A stretch of 63,658 bases of DNA, from positions 17,621 to 81,278 of the forward strand of contig DDTJ01000044.1 in the NCBI GenBank assembly GCA_002344525.1, read 5' to 3'. Below, piece by piece: positions 51,907 to 60,178 of this stretch; position 1 is the first letter of the stretch, and each line of letters opens with the position of its first letter. Made by a program: the position numbers and the translations under genes. Below the pieces are notes generated by a model, which was not told where the DNA came from, ran no database searches, and was given only the letters and a program-made list of their open reading frames with translations. Source of the DNA: Akkermansiaceae bacterium UBA2367 (lineage in GTDB: Bacteria; Verrucomicrobiota; Verrucomicrobiia; Verrucomicrobiales; DEV007).

Positions 51907-52899
51907 TCACTCCGACGCGAACGCCTTGAAGAGCCCCTCTACCCCGGCTTGCGCGGGATCGCCCTGGTGGAAGGCGAAACGCCAGCGGAAGACCACGGTC
52001 TCGCCCTCGGGGAGGACGAGTTCGCCCGCCTTCGGGTCGTCGAGCTTCTCGAAATGGCGTTTGCCGAAGATGTTCGCAGTGACCAGCCCATAGGTGCGCG
52101 AATGCCAGTAGGTGGGGTGGCGAGGGTTCGAGGGGTGGTCGAGGATGGCGATGCCGACGGGCTTCCCGCCGACTTCGCCGTAGGCGTCGAGCCAGCGGGC
52201 GCGCTTGCCCCAGGTGTCCTTGCCCTCGACGCCCTCGCTGTTGAGGAGACGGCCCGTGCCGGGGACCATCGCCTTCTTCTCGTTGTCGCGCTTCTCCGCC
52301 TGGAGCTCGTAGGCGACGCGGACGGCCATGCCGGCGTCCTTGTCGTCGCCGAAGGAGACGGGGCCGTGCGAGGCGTGGAAGGCGATCTCGATGTCGATCA
52401 ATCGCGGCCCCGCCGGATCGGAGGGGGCGATGAAGCGCACCGTGCGGGTGTCGGTCAGGATGACGGTCCCGTCGGCGGCGACGTATTGGTTCTCCGCGAC
52501 GAACCCGCCCGCGCCCTCCCCGCTCTCGATGGAGGCGAAGCGCTGGTGGACGGTGCGGCCCGGCACCCGCCCGCCGTGGGGTTGCACGGCCCAGAAGTTG
52601 TGCCCGTTGATGTCGCAGTGGGCGAACCAGAGCGACTGGTGGTGCGGGTGGTCGGTGTCCTCGCCCTCGACGGGTTCGAAGGGGTGGCGCCGCGTCATCG
52701 GCACTTCGCCGGGGCCGAGGACGGGGTAGAAGACGGGGAAGAAGCGCTCCTCGCCCTTGAAGAGGTATTCCGTGAACAGCTCGCCGCCGATCTCGACGCG
52801 GAGGCGGTCCTCCGCCTCGGTCAGCGTCACCGGGGGGGCAGCGTGGACGGCGGAGGTGGCGATGGCGAAGAAAGGCAGCAGGAGGGGACGGCAATTCAT
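51907..52899 (-). CDS. Secreted PmoA-like (DUF6807) protein
   Basis: The 330-residue protein has a signal peptide (LLLPFFAIATSAVHAA). The body is a beta-rich domain of the PmoA family in the wide sense: FFPVFYPVLGPGEVPMTRRH, the HPHHQSLWFAHCDINGHNFW block near residue 85, and AILDHPSNPRHPTYWHSRTYG near residue 250. The family name comes from similarity to a methane monooxygenase subunit annotation, but these secreted verrucomicrobial and planctomycete forms are not methane oxidation genes. Function unknown. Confidence 0.82.
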   Translation of the reverse strand: MNCRPLLLPFFAIATSAVHAAPPVTLTEAEDRLRVEIGGELFTEYLFKGEERFFPVFYPVLGPGEVPMTRRHPFEPVEGEDTDHPHHQSLWFAHCDINGHNFWAVQPHGGRVPGRTVHQRFASIESGEGAGGFVAENQYVAADGTVILTDTRTVRFIAPSDPAGPRLIDIEIAFHASHGPVSFGDDKDAGMAVRVAYELQAEKRDNEKKAMVPGTGRLLNSEGVEGKDTWGKRARWLDAYGEVGGKPVGIAILDHPSNPRHPTYWHSRTYGLVTANIFGKRHFEKLDDPKAGELVLPEGETVVFRWRFAFHQGDPAQAGVEGLFKAFASE

Positions 52900-52987
52900 G
52901 TATACAATCCTAGTCTAGTGCGGCGAATCCACCGTCGCGACCTCCTCCTGCGAGCGCATTCACGCCAATCCCTCGTCGCCGCAGGGG

Positions 52988-54124
52988 TCAATTGGCCGGA
53001 CCTTCCTTCGGGGCGGGGGCTTCGGCCTTGGGGGCGTCCGCTGCAGGTTCGGCGGGGGCTTCGGCTCCCGGCTGGACGATCTTCGCCTGCTTGTGCAGAC
53101 CCTCGACGTAGCTTCCGATCTTCTCGGATTTCGCTTGGTCGTGGAGATCCTCGGTCAGTTCTGCGCTCACCTCGGCGAATTCCAAGGTCTTCGCCTCCTT
53201 GCGACCGTTCACTTTGATGATGTGGTAGCCGAAATCGGTCTTCACCAGATCCCCGATCGCGCCGACCTCCTGGGCGAAGGCGGCTTTCTCGAATTCAGGC
53301 ACCATCTGCCCCTTCTCGAACTCGCCGAGGTCGCCGCCTTGGGCCTTGCTCGGGCAACTGGAGTGCAGGCTGGCCATCTCGGCGAAGTTTTCGCCCTTCT
53401 TCTCGACCAGCTCCTCGCGCAACTCCTTGGCGATCTTCTCCTTCGCGGCGAGTTGGGTCGCGTCGGTGATGTCCTGGGTGGAGATGAGGATGTGGGAGGC
53501 CTCGACGCTGGCCTTCTGCTCGAACTCCTCGGGATGCTCGTCGAAATATTTCTTCACCTCGGCCTCGGCCGGCTTGGCGACGTCGGCGGTGACCTTCTCG
53601 ATGAGCTTGCGGATCTTGGTGTCGTCCGCGATCTGGAGACGGATGCGGTCGAGGCTGACGCCGGCGGCTTTGGCGAAGTCCTCGATGCTCTCGCCCTCGG
53701 GGATCTGCGCGGCGATGGCTTGGAGGCTCGACTCGATCTCCTCCTTGCCGGCTTCCAAGCCCTCTTTCTTCGCGGCGTTGAGGAGGAGAGTCTTCTGGAT
53801 CAACTGGTCCATGACCATCCGCTGGATCTGCGGCTCGATCAGGGCGCGCTGCTCGGCGGGCATCTGCTCGAACTGACGACCGTAGCGGCCGGTGAAATAC
53901 TCGCGCACGTCGAGCACGGTGATGGGGGTGCCATCGACCTCGACGACCACGTCGGTCTCGGCCATCGGGGCGGGAGCGGAAGCCGGCTCCTGCGGAGCGG
54001 CGGCGGCTTCAGGGGCGGGCGCGGCGTTCGGAGCCGGAGGGGCGTCCTGGGCGGTGGCGGCGAGAGGGAGGACGCCGGACGCGGCGAGGGCGATCCCGGA
54101 GAGGGGGGCGAGGATGGTTTTCAT
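52988..54124 (-). CDS. Periplasmic peptidyl-prolyl isomerase (SurA/PpiC-like)
   Basis: The 378-residue protein starts with a signal peptide (ILAPLSGIALAASGVLPLAA) and a Pro/Ala/Glu-rich spacer. A SurA-type N-terminal chaperone domain runs from about residue 60 to 205 (VMDQLIQKTLLLNAAKKEG). A parvulin domain follows at about 210-315: ASHILISTQD, GENFAEMASLHSSCPSKAQGG, GYHIIKVNGRKEA. The end is again Pro/Ala-rich. It should assist folding of exported proteins. The neighbouring gene on the same strand is the REC-pseudokinase-SUMF fusion. Confidence 0.9.
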   Translation of the reverse strand: MKTILAPLSGIALAASGVLPLAATAQDAPPAPNAAPAPEAAAAPQEPASAPAPMAETDVVVEVDGTPITVLDVREYFTGRYGRQFEQMPAEQRALIEPQIQRMVMDQLIQKTLLLNAAKKEGLEAGKEEIESSLQAIAAQIPEGESIEDFAKAAGVSLDRIRLQIADDTKIRKLIEKVTADVAKPAEAEVKKYFDEHPEEFEQKASVEASHILISTQDITDATQLAAKEKIAKELREELVEKKGENFAEMASLHSSCPSKAQGGDLGEFEKGQMVPEFEKAAFAQEVGAIGDLVKTDFGYHIIKVNGRKEAKTLEFAEVSAELTEDLHDQAKSEKIGSYVEGLHKQAKIVQPGAEAPAEPAADAPKAEAPAPKEGPAN

Positions 54125-54190
54125 GGAAAGTCCGCTACCTTCGACGGCATCGGGTCGCTCAACAACCGGAATTTCGGCCTCAACCGTCGC

Positions 54191-56299
54191 TCAAGGGGCG
54201 GGATCGCCGCCTGGTCGCCCGCCCGCGGGGACGGGATGCTCGCGATCCGCCACGATGCGGAAGCCGGTGTAGAGATTCCGCTCCGAAGCGCTGTGGGCGG
54301 CGCGCCGGGCGGTCAGTTCGAAGCCTGACGTCGTGGCGAAGGAGGCACCGCGTTTCAAGGGCGCGCGGCGGTCGGGGGAGTCGGGGAGGGCGCCCCAAGT
54401 ATCGGTCCACTCGCTGACGTTCCCCGCGAGGCCGACGACGCCGTAGCGGCTCTCGTCGGCGGGGATGGCATCGACGGGGCACCAGTATTTGTAGCCGTCG
54501 AGGCCCCCGGCGATGGTGCCCTCCCCGCCGTCGTGGTCGAGGCCGCTGTTGAAGTTCCCGCTTTCAAGGGTGTCGCCCCAAGGGTAGACGCTGCCGGAGC
54601 GGCCCCGCGCCGCCTTCTCCCACTCCTGCTCGGTGGGGAGGCGTCCGCCCCGCCAGACCGCGTAGGCGTGGGCGTCCCAGAAATCGACCCCGACGACGGG
54701 GCAGTTCGGGTCGAGCCTGCCGCCGAGGAAGCTCCCGCCCTTCATCGCGGCGGCATGGTATTGCGACCATTTCTCCGGGGTGTAGTCCGTCTTCTCGGCG
54801 GGCTGCTCGGGATGGCGGACGAGGTCGCGCTTCGCGGGATGGGCCGCGAGATCGTCGAGGAAGCGGGCGTATTCGGCGATGGTGACCTCGTGCCGCCCGA
54901 TCCAGAACTCGGGCAGATCGACTTCCTCGCCTTCTTGAAAGGGGAAGTTCCCGGCGGGGATTTTGATGAAGACCTCCAAGTCGCGCGCCTTGGGCTTCGA
55001 CCCGAAGAGGAGGATGCCGGCGACGCCCGCCGCGACGATGAGGGCACCGATGAGGGGCCCGACGACGAGGGCGGTGCGGTTCGTCTGCTTCTCGGCGATC
55101 TTGGCGCGGGCGGCGTTGGAAAGGGGCTCCTTCTTCGGGGCGGGCGGGTTCAGCGTCTTGTCGAGGGCGTCGAGGGAGTTGATCGCGTCGATGCGGTCCG
55201 TGCCCATGCGCTCGACGATGGAGAACAGCGCCGGGTCGGAGCCCGTCTTTCTCAGGAAGGGCCGCAGCGCCTCGGCGAGCAGTCCCATCTGGCTGCGCTG
55301 CTCTTCGGGCGGGAGGGGCTCGCCGCGCCCGCGCACCGGGTTGGCGATGCGCGGCTCGACCCCTTTCACGATCAAGAGGCTCTGTGCCGTGATGGGGCGG
55401 TGCGACAGGCCATGGTCGCGCAGGTAGATCAGGGCGCTGGAGGCGGCCGAGAGCGTCTTCCGGAGGACCGAGTCGTCCAGCGCGGCCCGCCGCTTCGCGA
55501 GGTCGGCGAGGCTGGGGGCGTCGACCAGTTCGAGGGTGTAGAAGTTCACCCCCAGCTCCTGGTCGCATTCGTAGACCAGCGAAATGGCGGGGTGGTTCAC
55601 CGAGGCGCGCGCGCTGGCCTCGTCGACGAAGCCCTGCACCCAGCGGATGTCCTTGCGGTGCTTGCGGTAGAGCGTCTTCAGGGCGACGTGGCGACTGATC
55701 GAGGTCTGCTCGGCCTCGTAGAGGGCGAAATTGTCGTCGCTCTGGATCTCGCGCAGCAGCTTGTAGTCGCCGAGGCGCGTGCCGACGGGCAGGGCCTCCT
55801 CAGGCAGGGGGAGGGAGACGGGAGCCGTCTCGACGGTCGGGGTGGAGGAAGGGGCGGGCGAGGCCTCCGGGCTCGGCGGCGCTTCCGGGGCGGGAGCGGG
55901 CGGATCGTCCGATTCTGGCGCGGCCTTCGCCTCCGCGAGGAGGGGGTCGGCCCATTCGACGAGCGCCGCGCGGTTCACCGGCTTGAAGAAGAGCCGTTCG
56001 CCGTCGAGCACACGGGAGTAGAAAGGCGTCATGTCCTCGCTGCCGCACAGGGCGACGGGGAAGGGCCCGACTTCGCGGCGGAGGCGGTCGCGCCATTCGA
56101 ACATCCCCTCGCTTGAGGCCGTGTCGAGGTTCGCGACCACCAAGGCGGGACGGCCAAGCCCCCTCAGCGCCTCCGCCGCCGCGGCGGGGCCGTCCGCCTC
56201 AAGGACGCGGCCCACTTTCGTTTCGAGGAGCGAACGGACCGTCCGCCGGTCCTCCTCGGACGGGTCGATAATCAGGAGCACGGTGTTTTTCGAGGACAT
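54191..56299 (-). CDS. REC-like/pseudokinase/membrane/SUMF1-like fusion protein
   Basis: The 702-residue protein has four parts. Residues 4-120 resemble a response-regulator receiver (VLLIIDPSEEDRRTVRSLL, then ALVVANLD), and about 120-175 is a Pro/Ala linker. Residues about 180-390 form a Ser/Thr-kinase-like domain. It keeps the VAIK-type lysine (HVALKTLYRKH, near 206), but the catalytic HRD loop is replaced by HGLSHRPITAQSL near 301 and no DFG is visible, so it is probably a pseudokinase. One membrane helix follows (ALVVGPLIGALIVAAGVAGI, near 423). The periplasmic part (about 443-690) is a formylglycine-generating-enzyme/SUMF1-like domain with GGRLPTEQEWEKAARG and GFRIVADRE. The active-site cysteines of true FGEs are missing (LKRGASFATTSGFELTARRA). 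It is followed by ppiC and preceded by the gene for its likely partner, 7 bp away. Confidence 0.82.
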   Translation of the reverse strand: MSSKNTVLLIIDPSEEDRRTVRSLLETKVGRVLEADGPAAAAEALRGLGRPALVVANLDTASSEGMFEWRDRLRREVGPFPVALCGSEDMTPFYSRVLDGERLFFKPVNRAALVEWADPLLAEAKAAPESDDPPAPAPEAPPSPEASPAPSSTPTVETAPVSLPLPEEALPVGTRLGDYKLLREIQSDDNFALYEAEQTSISRHVALKTLYRKHRKDIRWVQGFVDEASARASVNHPAISLVYECDQELGVNFYTLELVDAPSLADLAKRRAALDDSVLRKTLSAASSALIYLRDHGLSHRPITAQSLLIVKGVEPRIANPVRGRGEPLPPEEQRSQMGLLAEALRPFLRKTGSDPALFSIVERMGTDRIDAINSLDALDKTLNPPAPKKEPLSNAARAKIAEKQTNRTALVVGPLIGALIVAAGVAGILLFGSKPKARDLEVFIKIPAGNFPFQEGEEVDLPEFWIGRHEVTIAEYARFLDDLAAHPAKRDLVRHPEQPAEKTDYTPEKWSQYHAAAMKGGSFLGGRLDPNCPVVGVDFWDAHAYAVWRGGRLPTEQEWEKAARGRSGSVYPWGDTLESGNFNSGLDHDGGEGTIAGGLDGYKYWCPVDAIPADESRYGVVGLAGNVSEWTDTWGALPDSPDRRAPLKRGASFATTSGFELTARRAAHSASERNLYTGFRIVADREHPVPAGGRPGGDPAP

Positions 56300-56306
56300 G
56301 CGGAGG

Positions 56307-57521
56307 TCAGGGGGCGGCGGGGGTGGGGAAAAGGGAACCGTCGGGCTTGATGGGCGCGGCGTCGGCGCCGTCATCCGGCGGGGAGGGTCCGAAGTTCGGC
56401 TCGGGGATGTCGTCGGGCCGGATCACTTTCTCCTGTAGCTCGTCCCGGTAGAAGAGCGCCGCCGCGTAGCCGTGGTAGACCCTCTCTCCCAGTTCGCGCT
56501 TCTGCTCCTCGGTGAAGGCGGGCTGGTGGTAGTCCACGAGGATGGTCTCGGTGCCGTTGACCTGCCAGTCGTAGGGCTCCGTCGGATACAGGTAGGAGGT
56601 GTCGGCGGTGGAGGGCCGTATCTCCCCGCTGGGAAGGCGGTCGTAGAAATAGACGAAGAGCGAGAGATCGTCGCCGACCGGCATCGACGCCGGATCAGCG
56701 TCGATCACCACGCTCAGGCGCACCTTCTGCCCCTCGCTCGTGGGGGCCTGCTCCTCGACCTTGATCTCGCCGATCCGCATCCGCGGGGGCAGCCCCGCCG
56801 GAACGGGTGGCGCGGACAGAGCGGGCGAAGAAGCGGCAATCGCGGGAGCGGCGGGAGAAGTCGGGGCAACCGGGACTGCGGGGGCGGCCGGGACGACGGG
56901 AACCTCGCCGCGCAACTGCCCTCCGGCGATGGGGAAATAAGGCCCCGCCGCGAGCGAGCCGACCGCTTCGACCCGCTTCCAGTAGCCTTCGGCCTGGTCC
57001 TTCAAGCCCATCCTCCCGAGCGTGGCGGCGATTTCGGAAAGGACGCGGGGATCCTCCGGCAACGCCGACTCCACCTGCCGATAGGCCTGCAGCGCCCTCT
57101 GCGTGTTTCCGTTGTCGCGCAGCTCCGTCCCGGCGACCATGAGCCGTTCGAGGATGGCGTCGCCCAAGACCCGGTCCCGCGCCGCGGCGGCGAGGGCGGC
57201 GAAGAGAGGCGTCGTCTCCGCCTCCACTGGCCCGGGAGCCGCCGGGGCAGTCGCGGGAACCGTCGGCGACGGATCGCCCGCCAAAGCGGGGTCCGGGAGG
57301 ACTGGCGGCGCGGCGGCGGGGACGGCCGTTTCCGCCACCGGGGCAGGAGCCGGGGCGGTCACCGCCGGGAGCGGGATCGGCTCCCGCCGCAGGATCCCGT
57401 AACCGATGGCGAGGGCTTGGGCGAACAGCAGCCCGCCCGTCACGGCCATCGCCGTGCGGAAGGCACGACCGTGCGCCGGATGGTCCGTGAAGCCCGATTC
57501 TGTGATTCGCTTGCTTGGCAT
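56307..57521 (-). CDS. Membrane protein with proline/alanine-rich linkers, partner of the fusion protein
   Basis: The 404-residue protein has one membrane helix (AMAVTGGLLFAQALAIGYGIL, near residue 25). A long Pro/Ala-rich stretch follows, then a short TPR-like helix region (ALQAYRQVESALPEDPRVLS), a second Pro/Ala linker and a C-terminal beta-rich domain (KVRLSVVIDADPASMPVGDD...LPSGEIRPSTADTS). Its stop lies 7 bp before the start of the REC-pseudokinase-SUMF gene, so the two are one operon. I do not recognise the family. Confidence 0.72.
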   Translation of the reverse strand: MPSKRITESGFTDHPAHGRAFRTAMAVTGGLLFAQALAIGYGILRREPIPLPAVTAPAPAPVAETAVPAAAPPVLPDPALAGDPSPTVPATAPAAPGPVEAETTPLFAALAAAARDRVLGDAILERLMVAGTELRDNGNTQRALQAYRQVESALPEDPRVLSEIAATLGRMGLKDQAEGYWKRVEAVGSLAAGPYFPIAGGQLRGEVPVVPAAPAVPVAPTSPAAPAIAASSPALSAPPVPAGLPPRMRIGEIKVEEQAPTSEGQKVRLSVVIDADPASMPVGDDLSLFVYFYDRLPSGEIRPSTADTSYLYPTEPYDWQVNGTETILVDYHQPAFTEEQKRELGERVYHGYAAALFYRDELQEKVIRPDDIPEPNFGPSPPDDGADAAPIKPDGSLFPTPAAP

Positions 57522-57733
57522 TCCCCCTCCCGAAGCGGTCCCCGCTCTTCCGGGAGCGCTTACTATATCCTCGATCCCTCCAAAATCACCATCCGCTTTT
57601 CGCGTCCCCCGCGCCTGGCCCGAATTGCCCTCCGGGCGTCGTCGCGAAGCGGTCTTTTTTTGAAAAAAACCCCGGCACCGCCGCCGATCCGCGCTACTCT
57701 TCGCGACATCGCAACCTCAACCTTCTTCCCGCC

Positions 57734-58051
57734 GTGAGCAGCCATCTATCCAGCGACATCCAGATCGAGGGGGATCTCGATTGTGCCACCGACCTCATCT
57801 TCGACGGCTCCATCCAAGGCAACATCACCTCGAAAGGCGGCCTGACCATCGGCCAGAACGCCTCCGTCACCGGCAACCTCAAGGCCGAGAAAGCGGTCAT
57901 CGAGGGCAAGGTCGTGGGCAACGGGGAGTTCCAGTCCCTCCGCCTCTCCCCCACCTCGGTCATCTCCGGCTCGGTCAACACCGTCAGCCTGCAGATGGAG
58001 GAGGGTGCCTCCCTCGACGGCCAGTGCAAGGTCGGCAAGGCCCGCGCCTGA
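57734..58051 (+). CDS. Bactofilin (polymer-forming cytoskeletal protein)
   Basis: The 105-residue protein (from a GTG at 57734) is a compact bactofilin: SSDIQIEGDLDCATDLIFDG, GSIQGNITSKGGLTIGQNAS, TGNLKAEKAVIEGKVVGNGE, then VISGSVNTVSLQMEEGASLD. The regular beta-helix repeats assemble into filaments that organise cell shape or protein placement. The GTG start fits the family's normal short length; no ATG is in frame nearby. It is divergent from the membrane-partner gene. Confidence 0.88.
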   Translation: MSSHLSSDIQIEGDLDCATDLIFDGSIQGNITSKGGLTIGQNASVTGNLKAEKAVIEGKVVGNGEFQSLRLSPTSVISGSVNTVSLQMEEGASLDGQCKVGKARA

Positions 58052-58086
58052 TCCGATCAGACGCGGTGCCCTCCCTGCCAGCGGGT

Positions 58087-59529
58087 TCACCCGATCACCT
58101 CGGGCCACTCGGTGTGGAAGAACTCGCCCTCGGGCTTGTCGAGGCGCTCGTAGGTGTGCGCCCCGAAGAAGTCCCGCTGCGCTTGGAGCAGGTTCGCGGG
58201 AAGACGGGCCGCCCGGTAGCTGTCATAGTAGCCGAGCGAGGCGCTGAAGGCCGGGATCGGGATGCCGTTGGTCACGCCGAGGGCGACGATCTCGCGCCAG
58301 TCGGCCTGGTTGCGGTTGAGGATGTCCTTGAAGAAGGGGTCGAGCATCAGGTTGACGAGGTTCGAGTCGCGCTCGTAGGCCTCGGTGATGCGGTTGAGGA
58401 AGCGCGCCCGGATGATGCAGCCGCCGCGCCAGATGCGGGCGATGTTCCCGAGGTTGAGACCCCAGCCGTGCGCCTCGCCCACCTTCTTGATGAGGTCGAG
58501 CCCCTGGGCGTAGGAGATGATCTTCGAGGCGTAGAGGGCGTCGTGGACTTTCTGCACGAGCACGTCCTTGGGCAGGTCGATTTTCGGAACCGGTCCGGCG
58601 AACTGCGCCGCCGCCGCGAGGCGCTGGTCGCGGATCGAGGAAAGGATGCGGGCCTCCACCGCCGCGTTGATCGTGGAGATGACGACGGTGTTGTCCGCCG
58701 CGTTCATCACCGTCCAGCGGCCCGTGCCTTTCTGCCCGGCCTTGTCGAGGATGAGCTCGACGACCGGCTCGCCCGTCTCCTCGTCGCGGATCGTGAAAAT
58801 TTTGCTCGTGATCTGGATGAGGTAGCTCTCCAAGTCGCCTTGGTTCCACTCGTCGAAAATCGCCGCGATCTCCTCGGTCGTGAGGCCCGCCGTTTTGAAG
58901 ATCTGGTAGGCCTCGCAGATGAGCTGCATGTCGCCGTATTCGATCCCGTTGTGGACCATCTTCACGTAATGGCCCGCGCCCCCGGTGCCGATGTGGGTGA
59001 CGCAGGGGTCGCCGTTCACCTTCGCGGAAATGGACTCGAAGATCGGCTGGATCAGCTCCCAACTGCTCGCGGGGCCGCCCGGCATGATCGCGGGGCCCTT
59101 GCGCGCGCCCTCCTCGCCGCCCGAGACGCCAGTGCCGATGAAGAGGAGGCCCTTCGCCTCCAACTCCTTCGAGCGGCGCTCGGTGTGGATGAAGTAGGTG
59201 TTGCCCCCGTCGATGATGAGATCGCCGGGTTCGAGGAGCGGCACGAGCGAGTCGATGACCGCGTCGACGGCGTCGCGGTCGGCGGGATTGGCCCCGGCCT
59301 TGGACTGGACCAGCATCATGATCTTGCGGGGCCGCTCGATGCTGGCGACGAATTCCTCCAGCGTGGCGAAGCCGTGGAGCTTCTTGCCGGGGTTCTCGGC
59401 GATGAACTGGTCCGTCACCGAAGTGGTGCGGTTGTAAACGGAAACGCGAAAGCCGCGGCTCTCGACGTTCAACACGAGGTTCTGCCCCATTACGGCGAGG
59501 CCAATCAGTCCGAAATCGCTCTTGCTCAT
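58087..59529 (-). CDS. gnd: 6-phosphogluconate dehydrogenase (decarboxylating)
   Basis: Gnd makes ribulose-5-phosphate and NADPH in the oxidative pentose phosphate pathway. The 480-residue enzyme has FGLIGLAVMGQNLVLNVESRG (Rossmann motif), GGNTYFIHTERRSKEL, the catalytic stretch GTGVSGGEEGARKGPAIMPG, VKMVHNGIEYGDMQLICEAY and the C-terminal YYDSYRAARLPANLLQAQRDFFGAHTYER region. The start at MSKSDFG fits the family; the frame stays open upstream. Confidence 0.95.
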   Translation of the reverse strand: MSKSDFGLIGLAVMGQNLVLNVESRGFRVSVYNRTTSVTDQFIAENPGKKLHGFATLEEFVASIERPRKIMMLVQSKAGANPADRDAVDAVIDSLVPLLEPGDLIIDGGNTYFIHTERRSKELEAKGLLFIGTGVSGGEEGARKGPAIMPGGPASSWELIQPIFESISAKVNGDPCVTHIGTGGAGHYVKMVHNGIEYGDMQLICEAYQIFKTAGLTTEEIAAIFDEWNQGDLESYLIQITSKIFTIRDEETGEPVVELILDKAGQKGTGRWTVMNAADNTVVISTINAAVEARILSSIRDQRLAAAAQFAGPVPKIDLPKDVLVQKVHDALYASKIISYAQGLDLIKKVGEAHGWGLNLGNIARIWRGGCIIRARFLNRITEAYERDSNLVNLMLDPFFKDILNRNQADWREIVALGVTNGIPIPAFSASLGYYDSYRAARLPANLLQAQRDFFGAHTYERLDKPEGEFFHTEWPEVIG

Positions 59530-59580
59530 TGAAATGTTCTTGGAAGGTTTTGGAACCGGAAGCCTACCCACAATTCGACA

Positions 59581-60003
59581 ATGGCAAGCTCTCATTTCAC
59601 CGCATCGGTCTCGGAACGCCCTGTCGCGCAAGTCGAGGCGGATCTGGAGCCATCCACCGCGCATGGCGCGGACCTGCGTTTCCACGGCGTCGTCCGCGAC
59701 TCGGAGGAGGGCCGCCCCCTCACCGGGATCGAATACAGCCACTACGAGGCGATGGCCCTGAAGGAGTTGCTCCGCATCGGCGAGGCGATGGGGCGCGAGC
59801 ATCCCGGCCACCTCGCCCTCGTCCACCACGTCGTCGGCCATGTGCCCGCGGGCGTGGCATCCATTTTGATCCGGGTGCAGACGACGCACAGCGCGGAGGC
59901 TTTCGAGATCTGCCGCGAGTATCTGCGGCGCATCAAGGCGAGCGTGCCGATTTGGAAGCGGCCGGTGTTTGCGGAGGGGACGGTCGAGGCGGGAGCTTCG
60001 TGA
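59581..60003 (+). CDS. moaE: MoaE-like molybdopterin synthase large subunit
   Basis: MoaE carries the catalytic half of molybdopterin synthase, which adds sulfur to precursor Z with MoaD. The 140-residue protein shows LRFHGVVRDSEEGRPLTGIEYSHYE near residue 32, LVHHVVGHVPAGVASILIRV near 80 and the signature lysine region RRIKASVPIWKRPVF near 116. The MoaD-binding and catalytic Lys residues lie in these motifs. No moaA, moaC or moaD is nearby, so it depends on partners elsewhere. It is divergent from gnd (51 bp). Confidence 0.87.
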   Translation: MASSHFTASVSERPVAQVEADLEPSTAHGADLRFHGVVRDSEEGRPLTGIEYSHYEAMALKELLRIGEAMGREHPGHLALVHHVVGHVPAGVASILIRVQTTHSAEAFEICREYLRRIKASVPIWKRPVFAEGTVEAGAS

Positions 60004-60178
60004 AGCGGCCGGTTACGCAACGTAATCTTGTTCAAATCCTCGATTTCAATGCGTTTATCTTTAATGCGTTGCGACGAACCGTCGCAGAATTTCGCATCAA
60101 AATACGCCTCTAAATTTCCAGATGTTCAACCCTCTTGGGTGCCGGACTGGAGAGGGTCAAGCCAAACGCTGGGCCGCC
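60004..60178. other. AT-rich convergent intergenic region with small hairpins
   Basis: Between the stops of moaE and the kinase-MurQ gene lie TTACGCAACGTAA (a 5-bp-arm hairpin) and TGCGACG-AAC-CGTCGCA at 60070-60086. Both are short. They could act as bidirectional terminators, but T runs are missing. Confidence 0.4.

Noticed and set aside
51907..52899. Methane monooxygenase function for the PmoA-like gene
   Set aside because: The protein is secreted and soluble-looking, has no partner pmoB/pmoC genes and belongs to a different group that only shares the name.
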